The notes: generated by a model not told the origin, from the sequence alone. A stretch of 64,000 nt of DNA from Ligula intestinalis (GCA_036362985.1 JAYGXS010000001.1:71501038-71565037), one strand, 5' to 3'. Positions 36,246 through 49,010 are shown, counted from the stretch's first letter. Translations and numbers: made by a program.

Positions 36246-38470
36246 GTAAGATTATTCTTCATTTCTCAATAGCTTATGACTGGTTTTCAAACCTATTTTT
36301 ACTAACTACCGCAGTAATGCATGCGTTAATGACTAAGTCCAATAAGCGATCTGTGCATGTGTTCAGTTTGCTTGTATCAAGTGGCTGTATGAAACTGAGA
36401 ATTAGGGAAGCACTCAAATAAATAACAATCACTTGCCCTTGTCGCTACGATCTTCAGGCTCAGTTCCTTAGTAGAGGAGAAGCTATTGAAAAACAGAGTG
36501 GCAGGAACAACTTATGCTGCACAGAAGGAATGGAAAAAAGGGAGGAGGAAATTGACTCTCGAAAGAGTACAGTCCAGCTGCTAGGGCGCCAGGATCCGGA
36601 GTTTTAGAGCGTAGGCAGCCATGGCAGTCGCACCCTATCTGAGTCGGCCTTGAAATCGAATGACCAAACGGATTGAGGTCAGCTTATGCGTGCAGGCTTT
36701 TGAGTGGTCCCCGGGTTCTGGCGGAGTTTGCAATTGGCCAAGGGGTAGGTCGAGGCTTGCAACCACGAGAAGTCATGCCTGGCGTGACGCGGAGGAAGTG
36801 GCACGTGTGTGCCACTACAAACCCTTGTTTTTCAAGGGTGAATCCGAGGGCTGAAAGAAATTACAACACTCTGATTGGGCACCGTAACAAATACAGTTAT
36901 GTCCGAACCTCTCTAATTGTTTCCTCTGCATTGTTGGTAGGTGGGGCAGTGTACAGATGAGGTGGCATCCTGACGACTTCGTATTCGAGTTGCACCATTT
37001 CATTTGGAGAATAGAAGCGGAACGCCTGACCCATTTTATTCACGGCTGATTGAAGCTTTATGTGCGTGTGGTAAAGGCAATCAGGGTTAGGAGTTATGGA
37101 ATGGCTCTTAGGCACCATCAGTCAGTTAGTACCAGTCAGTAAATTGAAAGTAAATGACAGAAGCCATTAAAACCTCCACTGAAACGGTACAGGCATGCAC
37201 AAAGTGCAATGCATACGCACAAACTGTTACAGGTCGCTCTTTGGTTCAAAAATGCATAAAAATATCTTTTTAACCATGGATGGTGGAAAAGGTGAGGCGT
37301 TTTCATTGCATGCCCATTATGAACTTTTCACCGGTGCTACTCTTATGTAGATATAAGGTCTCTTGAAATTAAATAAGTAGTATGTTTGTGGTCATATAAG
37401 TTTCTGTTAGGAAGGGATTTGAATGGTTGGGTTGGCCTTTAGGAGGTGATATCCAGACATCTCTTGAACACGCTCACAGTGGGGGAATGCACAACAAATG
37501 GTGACACGGAGTTGAACTGTCAAATGACTCTTTGAGAAAAGAAGGATGAACTTTAGTTTGTGCGACTCCCTTCCTTCTTCAACTGACAATCACGTCTTCT
37601 GAGATTCCTTCTTGGGGCCGTTTTAAAGCGATGGTCCCACTCGACAAGAGCAACTAGACGATTGAAAGCTTGAGAGCGTATTGACCATGTGCTGGTTCGG
37701 CAACTTGCAGCATTGCCCTTAGACAACCTTCCCACAGAATTCTGTATGTTTAGACAAAGCCAGAACTCACACGCTTCCTCCTCTTATAGATATTTCGACA
37801 ACAAACTTGTGTGCGATCCTGCTAACCCGACACCTAAACCTAACAAGCACAATAAGTAGGGTCAGGATTGGGATAAAGTTGAGGTCGGCTTGTAATCTGA
37901 TCTCATTCAGCGTTAGGCAACCAGCACACTGGAAATATGACGGTGATTTTTTTTATCACCAACTTGTTGCCGCTTTAAACTGTCTTAACCCTATTGTCAT
38001 AGTTCCCCTATAATACGTCCATCCACATATTGTGTTATTTAATAGTGTCGTATGACTATTCGTCGCCCAATTGTCTGCCCAAGCTAGCATTAGTTGTACA
38101 TTAGGCCAATGCGGGCACTGAATATCATTACCAGCTGTTTCTCAAATCGGAAGTCAGGGAAGACTGATAAGGTTGGACAGCCTTTTACCGTGAAAAAGAA
38201 CTTAACGAGGGCTCCACAGAAAGGTGTCACTTGAAGTGTTATTGGGCCGGTTGTTGTTGTGTTTGCCCGCGCGCAAGATTAGCGGACTCCGGGGCATGTC
38301 TTCTACCGCCTGCAGCCAATCAGTAAAATGCTGCACACTGATTGGTTTTGAGCTGTCACGAGGCTAGGGCCAGGACTCGTGCGGCAGCAAACCGACTGGG
38401 AGCGGAAAAAGGACAAGAGGAAAACGTGGATGGCCATTTAGTGAATCGATAAGGATCGTGGGGCGTAGCT
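36246..38470. other. Intron 2, first part; no gene recognised
   Basis: A minus-strand frame around 36897-37118 has unremarkable composition (FRFYSPNEMVQLEYEVVRM) and could be a coding relic, but I cannot assign it. The minus frames at 37407-37735 are likewise unassigned. No intact repeat was identified. Confidence 0.35.
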
Positions 38471-38879
38471 TTCTGTTAGAATGGTCCAGCACAAGAGTCA
38501 TCGCTCTAGCCATCCTGAGGCCACGTCTAAAAAAGGCAATGAACAGAGAAAATCGCGTATGCCCAAACAGCCGAGAACACATGCCAGGAAGGCGGGTTAC
38601 CCGGGAAAGGAGGTTTACCCTTTAGCCAAGCTGCAGGCTACCTGGCGCGTCCATGGGTGCGAATAGTGGCGCGGCCTTCAGTGAAGGTTAGCTACGAAAT
38701 AAGCAGGCCCCGGGTCTGGCGAATAAGCAGTCGCGGACACAGCAGCGACAGTGTTACCAGGGCGCGGTGGGCTGAGGTCTGGCGCACCGACTGCCTTATA
38801 AAATGCCGCAAGTCCCAATGACGACACTGTGACATGGCGGGTGTGAAACGCCATTAAATAGGTTTGCTTGCCACCAACA

Positions 38880-40316
38880 CCACTGCCGTGTGGTAAGGCT
38901 ATTGAGCCAAAGTGCTAGAGGACACAACCTCGAACAAAGAATCCAAGCGGCCGTTGGAGACCCACCTGTATTCAAAATTCCCAAGAAGCGTCATGATGTC
39001 TACTTACTTTACTACGACCAATGCTACAGCGTCCGCGGGAACCGACGCGATCCGCAACCCTTGTCCGGTGGTGTGGCGAATAATATGCAAGCTGGACTGC
39101 TAAACAAAAAACGGACTCTTGGTATTAGATGCTGGAATTTGCGAACATTTCTGGAACCTGGCACTCAAAGCCTGACAACGCACAGTCTCCATAAATATTA
39201 CGTGGATGTTTGTTGCGTATCACAACTCCGACTACCCGATGCAGGCATCCGTGAAATCAAAATCCCGGGGGTCGATTCCCATCTCACCTTGCATCATAGT
39301 GGTCCGAGTGACTCATCTGGTAAACACGGTGTGGCTATTGCCCTCTCGGAACAAGCCAACCGTGCACTTTCGGCATGGGAACCAGTTAACGACCGAATGG
39401 CCTATGTTCGACTAAAAGCCCATTTTACGAACATCTCGGTCGTATCTGTGTATGCACCTACGTCGGCGGCTGAACAGCAAGAGAAAGACAATTTCTACTC
39501 GCAGCTGCAGGAGCTAGCCGTACGAATTCCTCACCGAGATCTGCTAATTTTTGCCGAGGACTGGAATGGCCGGACTGGGCCCGGTGACCTGGCAAACAGC
39601 CACCTTCTTGGTCGTTTTGGGCTTGGCTCTCGAACGGACAATGGTGAGAGGATGCTGCAGTTTGCTGAACAGAACCGACTGTTTGTTACCAACCCATGCC
39701 TTCAGCATCGTCACAAACATCTACTGACTTGGTGTTCGAACGATGGCCGTACCGCCAGTCAGATCGATTTCATTCTAGTTGGTTCACGGTTTCGCAGCTG
39801 GGTCTACGGTAGCAGGTCGATGCGAGGTGCCCAAACTGGTAACGTCCACGGGTCTGACCATGCTCTCGTTCGCACGCGCCTGAAGGTTCACCTCTCATCT
39901 GCGCCCAAACTGCCACGTGCAAGACGCCTTGATGTCGCAAAGCTTCGGCAAACCAACACTACCGAGGCTCTAAGGACAGAAGTCCGGTCTCGTCTTACGA
40001 CCCAGGCTGACAACGAGGGCAGTAGCAAGTTGCCATCACTGAAAACATGCATCTATGGGGAAGCTGAGAAAATTCTCGGATTCACTCAGCGGCGGCGCAT
40101 TGACTGTATTATCGGAAGAACCCTGCAGCTGTCGGCCGAGACGACTCGAGCCAGGTCCCACCACGATGCCTCCTTCCGCCAACTTTGAAAGCTGACAGCA
40201 AAGTCGGCTAGAGATTACCGGCAGAAGTACTGGTCCGAAACGGTGACTTCTGTGGAGCAGGCTTCAAATGTTGGTGACTCTCGAAAACTGTACCAAATCA
40301 TCCGCCAGGTTAGTGG
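38880..40316 (+). pseudogene. Non-LTR retrotransposon, APE-type endonuclease region
   Basis: Open frame 38890-40188 encodes an apurinic-type endonuclease of a non-LTR retrotransposon. Motifs in order are CWNLRTF (first Asn), CCVSQLRLPD, GVAIALSEQA, VVSVYAPT, LLIFAEDWNGR (Asp and Asn of the D-x-N motif), LTWCSNDGRTASQIDFILV and GSDHALVRT (Ser-Asp-His). The residue expected to be the metal-binding Glu in the second motif is Gln (CAA at 39223-39225), which would abolish cleavage. A TGA at 40186-40188 ends the frame, but the family sequence continues as LTAKSARDYRQKYWSETVTS to the LTR insertion at 40317. The clade looks RTE- or CR1-like; I cannot decide. Confidence 0.85.
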
Positions 40317-40784
40317 TGTGGAATGTGGAGTTAATTGAACGTCGGGGTCAACAATGTGGGATACGATGTGGTCCAGCCAGATACTAGGTGATAGAACTTA
40401 TCCCAACATGTATAAGCTAGTTGAATAGAATAAGGCGTGGCGGGGCCAGATTGTTATGAATGATTTATTAAGGTAAGAAGGAGTAGAATATGAGTCATAT
40501 GCAGGTGACTCCCAGACAAGTGTAGTCCAGCCATGAGTGGGCCGGAGTCCAAAGGCACAGTCTGGCAAGTCGATCACCGGGTCTGGAGGTCTGCAACCGA
40601 ACAGTGAGTCGTCGGCTCTGGAAGTAAATGAGGGTAAACAAATCCCCCGCAGTTTGTGTGCTGGCCTCGCCCTTGACAAGCGATTGGCTACTGAGACCAG
40701 ACCGCCTTGAGAAAGCTAGACAGGGAGTGACCTTGTCCCCGCGACGTTAGAGGAAAGCATAGCTGACAATGAGGGGTAGCTACA
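40317..40784 (+). mobile_element. Solo LTR, family A, 468 bp, nested in the retrotransposon
   Basis: It begins TGTGGAATGTGGAGTTAATTG and ends GAGGGGTAGCTACA. The 4-bp target duplication GTGG is exact at 40313-40316 and 40785-40788. Removing it joins the retrotransposon frame at RQVSGKPPTLC, which proves a later insertion. The interior contains the family blocks CCAGCCATGAGTGGGCCGG, AGACAAGTGTAGTCC and GGCTCTGGAAGTAAATGAG. It carries an extra 34-base segment near its start relative to the 402-bp copy. Confidence 0.9.
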
Positions 40785-42944
40785 GTGGTAAGCCCCCTAC
40801 ACTCTGTGATTCTGTTCGCCATGTAAATGGAGGTTTTATTGCTGAAAACTCGGCTAAGGTCGATCGCTGGCATGAACACTTTGAGCACCTCCTCAACTTT
40901 GACGAACAACACATCACACCCTCCTTCTCCTTCACAGCGGAGTTTCAACTCTCTCCTGCCTACGCAGTTTCGTGTGACATCCCTTCCGAAGACGAAGTTA
41001 CCGATGCAATGCGGAGGCTACGCAACAACAAGGCATGCGGAGAGGACGGTATTCCTGCAGAAATCTACAAGTCCTGTGTCGACACCCTGGCTCCTCGGCT
41101 CCATGAGGTGATTGTACAGGCGTGGCGAGCAGAGGCCGTTCCCGATGACTGGGGCTCAGGTATCCTTGTACCTGTCCACAAGAAGGGAGATAAGACAAGA
41201 TGCGAGAACTACCGTGGCATAAGTCATATCGATGTTGCTGCAAAGATCTTCGCTGTTTTTCTTCTCAGGTGCTTTCTGTCTGTACTTGACTCTAGGACAC
41301 GACCCAACCAAGACGGATTCCGACCTGGGCGTGGATATGCAGATCAAATGTTCACACTGAGGCGCACTCTAGAATTCCGCCATAGCTACCAGCAACCGAT
41401 GGCCGTTTGCTTTATCGACTGTGCCGCCACATTCGATTCCATTCATCGTGAGTCCCTGTGGCGAATAATGGAATTGGATGGAGTGCCGACCAAACTCATT
41501 GCCATGATTAAGGCCTACTATCGGTCTGCCACCGCACGAGTACTGGTCCACAACAATCTCTCTCAGTCGTTCAATTTCCGGTCTGGTGTCCGTCAGGGCT
41601 GCGTCCTTTCACCCATTCTGTTTAACTGCGTCATTGACTGACTTCTCGGCAAGGCCCTACATGAAGAGGACGGTGTTGAACTTGCACCCGGACTGATCTT
41701 GGCTACGCTGCTGATATTGCGCTGTTAGCCTCAATATTTTGTAGTCTACAGTCGGTAGTGTCGTGGTTAAATGTGATCGCTATGTCGGTAGGCATGTCCA
41801 TAAATTCCGGAAAGACGAAGTTGTTCTCGAGCTGCATCCCTGACTAGGAGAAGGCACCCCGGGGGATTAATGGCCTTCAACTTGAAGAAGTAGACAGCTT
41901 AAAAACCTCGGGGAGAGGCTGCTACCGAATAGGCAGAGCAAGGAAGACATTGTATCCCGTATCGATGCTGCTCGCTGGGTTTTCTAAATCCTTCGAAAGC
42001 GCCTCTTTATCCGACGTGACATCTTCATCGCCACGAAGATTCGTGCATACCATGCATCCATTCGGTCAGTCCTGCTCTATAGATGTGAATCCTGGGCTGT
42101 GCGCGCTGAAGATGAGCGAAGACTGGAGATCTTTGACCACCGGTGCCTGAGGACAATCCTGCGAGTTATGTATAGCGACTTCATCTCAAATGGGACAGTC
42201 CACATCAGCTGCGATCGTATCACGAAAATATCTCAGGCCATTCAAGAAAGGCGACTGAGGTGGTTTGGAAACGTTCTCCGTCGTCCCCCCACGAGCTTAT
42301 CTATGCTGCCCTCGACCCGGCACCACAGCCCACCTGGAAACGTCGAAGAGGAGGGCAACTGAGGATTTGGCTCGACAACATCCGTCAAGACATAAAAGCA
42401 CTTCTTGGACCTTCTGCTGGGAGTGTGCCCATTCCCACGACTACCCTGTTAGCATACGCCTAACAGATTGATAGCCTGCGCAAGCGGCGCACCATTCCGA
42501 GGCTCGTGAACTCCTATTACGCAGCTGTCACGAGAGCGCGACGTGACAATCGATTTTCCCACGATCATGATTGGCCCACGTCGCTCGATGTCTCTCTCGC
42601 GTTCCCCTTTAAAGTACATGCACGCTGTTTCTGACTGGACTTTGCGCTTGCTTACACTGACGCGCTGTACCGTCTTGTCCAAGTACACTCCCTCTCTGTC
42701 AGACTGGTCTTCTCACGGTCTCTCTACTACGGGCTCTTGTAGTACCGGTTCTTGCTGATTAGAAGTACCAAGGCGGGTCATATCACCTATCATTGATCTC
42801 CGTCGCTAGAGAAGAGACTGGGTGGAGCTTTCCAGATCCGCTGCCGCCACTCGCCACGCATCGAGAGGTACCGTTCGTGACATCATTGAGGCCGGCTAGA
42901 TCAGGCATGATCACAGCCGTAACAAGTACAAGTAAGAATGCCGC
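40785..42944 (+). pseudogene. Non-LTR retrotransposon, reverse transcriptase and C-terminus
   Basis: The frame resumes after the solo LTR with GKPPTLCDSVRHVNGG and continues through reverse transcriptase motifs: GEDGIPAEIYKS, ILVPVHKKGDKT, NYRGIS, QDGFRPGRGYADQ, AVCFIDCAATFDSIHRESLW (motif A) and GVRQGCVLSPILFN (motif B). TGA at 41639-41641 replaces a Trp. The catalytic YADD reads YAAD (GCT at 41710-41712), removing one metal-binding Asp. Further frameshifts follow. The tail RWFGNVLRRPP and GGQLRIWLDNIRQD is intact to about 42420, then about 370 bp of unrelated sequence intervenes before WVELSRSAAATRHASRGTV and IIEAG with a TAG at 42897-42899. The element is dead. Confidence 0.87.
42420..42795. 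other. Unidentified ~370-bp insertion in the retrotransposon tail
   Basis: This block separates two parts of the retrotransposon C-terminus that should be adjacent (LGPSAG and LRR-x-RRDWVELSRSA). No terminal inverted repeat, TG...CA ends with duplication or A-tail could be assigned. It is GC-rich and has no open frame of note. Confidence 0.5.
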
Positions 42945-42959
42945 GAAGTAATGAGTTTC

Positions 42960-43320
42960 CCTGAGAAGTCAAGCAGCACCCGAGAGCCGCCCGGATAAAC
43001 CACTTGTGCATGGATTTATACGAAGAGACATAGGGAGCAAAGGCTGCTTGTCCTGAAATTTTGAAGCTACGCTGGATTCTGCTGCCCACACGAGAGCGTG
43101 CTGCCAACATCCCAAATGTAAACCAAGCATCGAAATTCACGCCGGTGATAGAGACAGCAGCTGGGTCCGCTGACCTGGCCTGTTTCCCGGAAGATAATGG
43201 ATCACAAAAATGAAAAATGAATTTCTGCATCACGGACTCAATCATCTGCATGTGAGTCACCTTGAACTGAGCTTGTTGTTGCCGCAGCATATTCAGCGAT
43301 TTTTCCGTGGAGATGTTCAT
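42960..43320 (-). mobile_element. Gypsy-like gag fragment
   Basis: On the minus strand from ATG at 43318-43320 the product starts MNISTEKSLNMLRQQQAQFK, a glutamine-rich amphipathic stretch, and continues to SADPAAVSITGVNFDAWFTF. The latter resembles the gag segment in flatworm gypsy elements in which an ISIxx...VTFDAWxxRYEDxF pattern occurs; the RYED half is lost here. After that the frame is degenerate. No protease, reverse transcriptase or integrase is next to it. The assignment rests on recalled family pattern, so moderate confidence. Confidence 0.45.
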
Positions 43321-46300
43321 GGTAAGTTCTACGTTGCCAAAAGCCGCTCTATGCTGTCAAAAGACGCTGGTACATGTCGTCTTCCTCCCGTGGCCGACCG
43401 CATGCAAGGCTCCCGCACCACCAGAAGCCACTACGTCAGAACTCACGACGTCATAAGCTACGCAGCCCGAAACCATACTTCCCACAGCCGCAGAGAACAC
43501 GCAGTGCGACCACGCTGCTCACAGTCACAGGGAGCCCGCCGCGCGCCTGACGTCGATCGTGGTCACGTCCCTCCCCCGTTCCACGTGCGTGACAACCCAA
43601 CGTCCTCGGCATGCTGAGTCCGGCTTGCAGGAGACGAGGGAGCCACGAGATGACTCATTACCATCTCCCAAGGAGGAACATAGCAAGAGTGGCACAAAAG
43701 TAGAAGTATCTTCGTATACGTACTATAACGTACTTATGGCAAGCTGAGCGCACAGATTAGGCCAATCATATTATGGTCTCAAGAGTGGGATAATATGCCG
43801 AGTGGCTTTCAGGCTGAGCAGAGTGATAGGGCAGAACACTAATAATGGCCGGTGGCTTGATCGATCTCCTCACTCACGCGGCTTGTAGCAATCGATAGTG
43901 CATCGTGGGACGAAATATCAGGACAGCGTGATACCGGGTCGTTAGGCCTGCCCCTAGCAAGATACATTTTTTGCCAGTTTACGAACAGCGCCACTGCCGT
44001 TGACTCATGTTACTTTTGTCTACCAAGCTTTGCGTGCTCGCACGTAACCACTTCCCCACGCTCTTTTTCGATCAGCTGCTGGAATCACCTACCTTTTCCT
44101 GTCCCACTAACGCTCCCGGTCGGTTCGCTGCGAACGCTGTGCGAGTCTTGGCATGAACCTCGCAAAAGCTCGAAAGCAATCAGTTTTCGACATTTTCCAG
44201 GTTGGCTGCGGATGACAAAGCATAGGCCCCGGAGTCAGTTAACCCCAACAGCGGATAATAAAATAATTGGGCTGAGAAGACAGCTAGCACCACCTGTTTC
44301 ATGGCAAAAGCTTTTCCAACCCTACCAGTCTTCCTCACTTCTGAGTTGGAAAACCTTCGTGTTGTCAACTTCACAACTTGGACAATTTCGTTCTGGCTTT
44401 TGAGCCTCTCTCCGCTAAGTAAACGTAATACAGACAAAGCGCTTTCGGTTGCATTCCGTCATGCGGTTACTCAAGAAGAGTCAAAGGTAGGCCAAACCGC
44501 ACTAGATAAGCGAGAATGAGCCATTTGTCTCAAGGGAACCACGAAGGGAAAAAACTTCTGAAAAATACGTCCTCTTCCGCCGAGGACGCAAAACCCCAGT
44601 TAACGTCAAACAGGAGTCGAGGTCGAGGCTTAAGTGTCAAGGCCCACATCGTAAAGATTAGTGAACTCTTTATACTCCAAGTTCTAGCATTCTCTCATAC
44701 GGGGAAATGGGATGCACAGTTAAATACATTTATAAAAGTAAGTCTAAAGTGGTCAAATGTAGTTGAATATGTTTACCGCGGCCGCTATTAGGCAACGGAT
44801 TATAGCGCGGAAATTGAAAAAAAATAAGCAAAATGCAGCAATTAGTAAATAAGGGATATTTGAATAAACAGCCAGGCACTAATTTGTGATGGGTCAGGAG
44901 CCAATAGGTTTAACAGCTAAAATGCATGCAGTAGTTACTAAAGTCTATTCCAGCCTAAATCTGCAACGCCTCGTCGATGCCACATTGAGTTCTACCACAA
45001 AACGAATGTGGTTTACCATCATAAAATTACTTCTACAAATTTCCTTCACTGCCTCTCCTACTTCGCCAGCCACAAATCCAGGTACTTCCCGGTCCAGTAA
45101 GAGAGCGTGCTGGGGATAGGGGAATATGAGGTTGACCAATCAAATTAACTTTGCCGAGAGAAGCTACATTTTGAAAATGTTGTCAACAGTTTCATATAAT
45201 AATCATACAGGTATCTTACCAACAAAATCTACTTAAGTAGTCCTCAGCAGTCAGCTTTATTGAAGCCCAGACTTTGCAGCACCTGAACTTTGATCCTATG
45301 TCCCTTGATCATCGAGTATTTAACAATTCCAACGTTCTTAAGAATTGACCCACGAACCCCTTATCCTGTCATTTACGATCAGGTAATTTTATTTAATTTG
45401 GTAGTGTATTCGCCGATTGGGTTAACAGACTGCTTGTCCCTTTGGGTTTTGAGGCACGATCTAGAACCTTACAGGCTGTCCCCTAACGACTAGAAGCATA
45501 TGCCGGCCGGGCTCCAAATCGCGCCCTAAAGCATAGCGAAGCAAGTATGTCCCGTTAACCCGGTCGTTGAAGGCACTTTCACCAGGAACACCTAACCTGA
45601 TTGCAGGATGGCTTATGGGCCCGCCTTTTTGTCTTGGAGCTCAAGGCTGGTTTCCGAATGAGTATCCCTAAATAGCTATTGTATAACCTACGAATGGTAG
45701 TGGAAAGTGCAGCCTCTCCTGCCGTCGAATTTTCGAAGTTTAAAGAAGGTGTTGTCTAAGCAGTAGAGAGAACCTGAATGCAGTCTCATTACACTTTCGT
45801 AAATCAGAGCTTATAGATTTACAAGTTTCACCATCAATATTTTTTTCTATATAAGAAGAATCTTTGAGGTTGACAAGGGAACAGAAAAGAATATTCGTAG
45901 GGCAATAAACCGCAAACTTACTAAGTGTATGTCTCTTGCAGTTGGGCCAGGCAGCAGTGTAGTGTAGTTCTGATTACACAAGTTCCAATGGCGCCAGTTC
46001 TCGCAAGTAATGCAGATAGTGAGTAACTTGAATTTAGACACATGCGAGTGCTACTTTTCGTATCATTTAATTATCTGCTTATGTTTTACTGTGATTTTTT
46101 AAGTTTTAAAAACAATTATACTAAACCCATGCTGATTTAGGAAGTTTACTGATGACTTGGAAACTCACAACACCTTTTTCGCCTTTGCACCTTTAGATGA
46201 CCTGGCCGTTAGTAAGTTTCATGATTTGAAGAAAGTTTCCTGTTTTGGCTTTACTTTTGTTCTGGTAAAAAGGTTCCATGTCAGTGTTTTACTGTCAAAA

Positions 46301-47527
46301 CAGGCAGGGGATGAATTTCCCTACTTTTTCTTGCCTATTTCGTCGTAGCTCCTATCTTCACCGACTTGAGATTGCAACCTTTTTGACAGTGAGCGTCTGA
46401 AATCTCAATTATGTTTACCGTTGCAAGCGAAAGTTTGTTTTTTGCATTTGCTTGTTGTCTTTTTTTAAGTACCAACACAGCACAGCTAAGTCGTCATACT
46501 TGCAATCGTCGGTCAAACTTCCGCTATTCATAATTTAGGTAACGGTGCATTTCCAATACCTGAAGACCGTCAGGTCCGACAATTTCCTCAGTTCTGAACT
46601 TTGCTACAAAGACAACGGTGGCAGCGCCAACTCAAAAACCGTTTCGACGCGACAATGTATTGAAGGGAGCATTCTTCGGGCCGACAGAAGGCATGACCAA
46701 ACAACTTGAGACGTTTACCATCAACGAGACCGCAAACAGAATGATTTGCTCATTGATGATGGAATTAAATGTTAAAAACTGTTTGCGAATCGAAGTCAAA
46801 CACCTTGATGCTTTTAGATTGAAAGTATTGAGGGCCCAGGTTTCGCATCTTTTTCTTACTCTCGGAACGTTGTCTTCCGCTGGACAATTTGGGCAGAACA
46901 CTGGCAAGGATAATTTGGTTGAAAGCATGGAACCAGTCAGTGTTTGAGTGTATGATCGTTCCGAAGGTGGCTGGCCGAGGTAGCCATCCTGGATATTGAG
47001 AGAGCTCAACTATCGGTAGTTACCTCAGAACTTGAGCACAGTGTCGAATAGAGACGCCAGGGGCAGTCTTCCGAATAGTCTCCCATAATTAGTCGCATCA
47101 TATGTTCGAAGACAGCCTCGGCAGACGTCAAACCCACAGGTTCAAGATGGGAGAGACCAAGTGAAGGCTGAAGGACTGCTGGTTCGGATGTGATTAAACA
47201 TATCTTATGGGGGTACTGACATTCATATTAAGTCAAATAACATCAGGGTAATTTGGATTAGGGATTGCCTACAGGAAGGCGTCGTCCACGACTGCACAGG
47301 ATCTCAGACAAAGATGGCCTTGCTGCTCTGTGAATATTGACCCTCAACCAGCACATGGGCTGTGAGAAGGCCAGCCACAAGTGTTGCCAGCCAAACTTAT
47401 CATTGACCGAGGCACTGTTTGTTGCATAGGCGCTCGCCGATTGTTAAATAGATTCTCTCCTCCCGTTCTGACTTCGGACGCAATCTCGGGCCCCGCCGCT
47501 CATATTCTAGGCAGGAGAATACTGCAG
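43321..47527. other. Intron 2, middle part; no gene recognised
   Basis: The frames are many but short. At 46618-47009 both strands are open for more than 100 codons; the plus frame starts MAAPTQKPFRRDNVLKGAFF. I could not assign either. A 40-base block at 45027-45066 (TTACTTCTACAAATTTCCTT...) resembles 58265-58305. Confidence 0.35.
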
Positions 47528-47668
47528 AAAAAGACCAGGAAGATTACAATGACCATTTCTGGCTCATTAATTATCATTAGTCAGGTATAGTCAATCTCAG
47601 GTGGTGCACCGCCCGAGGCTCGAACACGCGTCCTATTGGATATCATCTCAACAATATAATCCACTGCG
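47528..47668 (-). mobile_element. tRNA-derived SINE, minus strand
   Basis: On the minus strand: head CGCAGTGGATTATATTGTTG, B box CGCGTGTTCGAGCCTCGG, body GGTGCACCACCTGAGATTGAC, and tail ending near AATCTTCCTGGTC. A plus-strand copy lies about 190 bp downstream. Confidence 0.72.
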
Positions 47669-47858
47669 TGATGAGCTCGATGTCGTGCCAGTTTAAATCG
47701 GGAGAGGTTCTTCTGACCATACATCTAGCCGCTGTGTGGGTGCTGACGGGGCTCGCGATTGAGCTCCAAGGCAGAGCAGGACGAGTGGGTCCCATTACCT
47801 ATTGGTTAGTGCCTACGCGCCATTGTGAGTATCCCCGATTTCCACCGGCCACACCACG

Positions 47859-48030
47859 AGCTCGCGACGCTGTGGTTAGAGTGTTGGATTTCTAACCAAC
47901 CGGTCGCGGGTTCGCACCTCGGGGGTATGGGAGTGGGTGCACCACCTGGGGTTAGGTATGGCTGGCTCCTGACGGCTACTAAGCCAGCAATGACCATCCC
48001 AGTCCCTCTGGCTTTTTTGGTAGTGTCCTT
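47859..48030 (+). mobile_element. tRNA-derived SINE, plus strand, well-preserved head
   Basis: A box TGGTTAGAGTG (47873-47883) and B box GGTTCGCACC (47909-47918) are spaced as in a tRNA gene. The sequence between resembles an anticodon arm (TTGGATTTCTAACCAACCGG). The body is GGTGCACCACCTGGGGTTAG then GACGGCTACTAAGCCAGCAA and the tail CAGTCCCTCTGGC. This is the best head among the copies; RNA polymerase III transcription is plausible for the family. Confidence 0.82.
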
Positions 48031-48384
48031 TTTGCCAGAGGAATTGATGTTCAACATGAGTAAGTGGCAGAGTATTTTGATCGCCATAGGGGATGACGTC
48101 TACTGTAGTGGACGCAGGTCAGTAACTTGCGCCTGAAATAGCCTATACTGACGCATCTACGGCGCACCCTTCTGCCTCATTGATGGCAAGAAAATGTCAA
48201 GACGGCACGACGTAGATGCGGGAAGAGCGGCTGACAAAGCCAGACGGCCCATTTTCGTATAGCAGGCCATTTTCCAGATTTTCACGGGCGTCGCTCGTGT
48301 CTCACCAGACAGGCAAGAGCCACAGAGGCCAAATTAAGAGGGAATTTTTGAAACCAGATGTACAGACCTTCGGTCCATCACACT
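48031..48384. other. Spacer before the module pair
   Basis: No gene or repeat was recognised. Confidence 0.4.
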
Positions 48385-48900
48385 GACAATTCGACCGGCG
48401 CTCTAGACGATGTCCACCACACGCTTTAGCAAGCTAAAACAGTGCGGTGACTGCGGCTGGATTACGGTGAAATTAGACTCACGGAGAATCCACCCCACTC
48501 TCTCACCACTTCCACGCCGGACTCGATGTGAAGGCAAGTTAAAAAGACCGGAGATGAGAGAGGCGCAAGAAGGTAGAGCGACCAAAATTCACCAAGCGTA
48601 GCAACAGCACACCTCGCTAGGTAGGCTCCCGCCTGGGAGCGCCATAAAGGCCACATTAGGAAGGAGCCATTAAGCCTGATTATCAGCCCACAGTAAGCCA
48701 CTCCACACAACACGCACTGGGTTGGTTGCGGTGTCAATTTTATCCCGTCAGTTGGTAACCCTCCAAGCCACGGCTTTCAGCGCAACACGAAAGCTTCAAG
48801 TGCATCAGATTGTTTAGAGTCAGGAATAAAATGCGCTAAGGGTCGACTTTACCCTCGCCACCACCGCCAGCAATTGTCCACCGCATAGCTGATCCGTCGC
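48385..48900 (+). repeat. Dispersed 0.5 kb module, copy II
   Basis: Collinear with copy I (33044-33680) and copy III (49083-49580). Anchors: GACGATGTCCACCACACGC, TCGCTAGGTAGGCTCCC, a hairpin GCTCCC-GCCT-GGGAGC at 48625-48640, AGGAAGGAGCCATTAAGCC and CCAAGCCACGGCTTTCAGCG. It lies in direct orientation 0.7 kb before copy III. Confidence 0.78.
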
Positions 48901-48984
48901 CTGACGTGGGAGAGACTCAGTCCTAAAGTGGCAAAGAATTCGGAGATGAGCATTGTAGAGCAGATTGTGTGCGAGAAAAGGGAA

Positions 48985-49010
48985 GGAAGAAAAAAGAGAG
49001 AGAGAGAGAA
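48985..49010 (+). repeat. Short (GA)n-rich tract
   Basis: A GA-dinucleotide run in a purine-rich stretch between module copies II and III. It creates artefactual Lys/Glu and Phe/Ser frames. Confidence 0.7.

Noticed and set aside
43210..43617. 135-residue plus-strand frame
   Set aside because: It overlaps the gag-like minus-strand frame, is Arg/His-rich from GC-rich sequence, and has no domain.
46618..47009. 109- and 125-residue frames on opposite strands
   Set aside because: No domain in either; the minus frame has a vague CETWAL similarity to non-LTR retrotransposon tails but no supporting motif follows.
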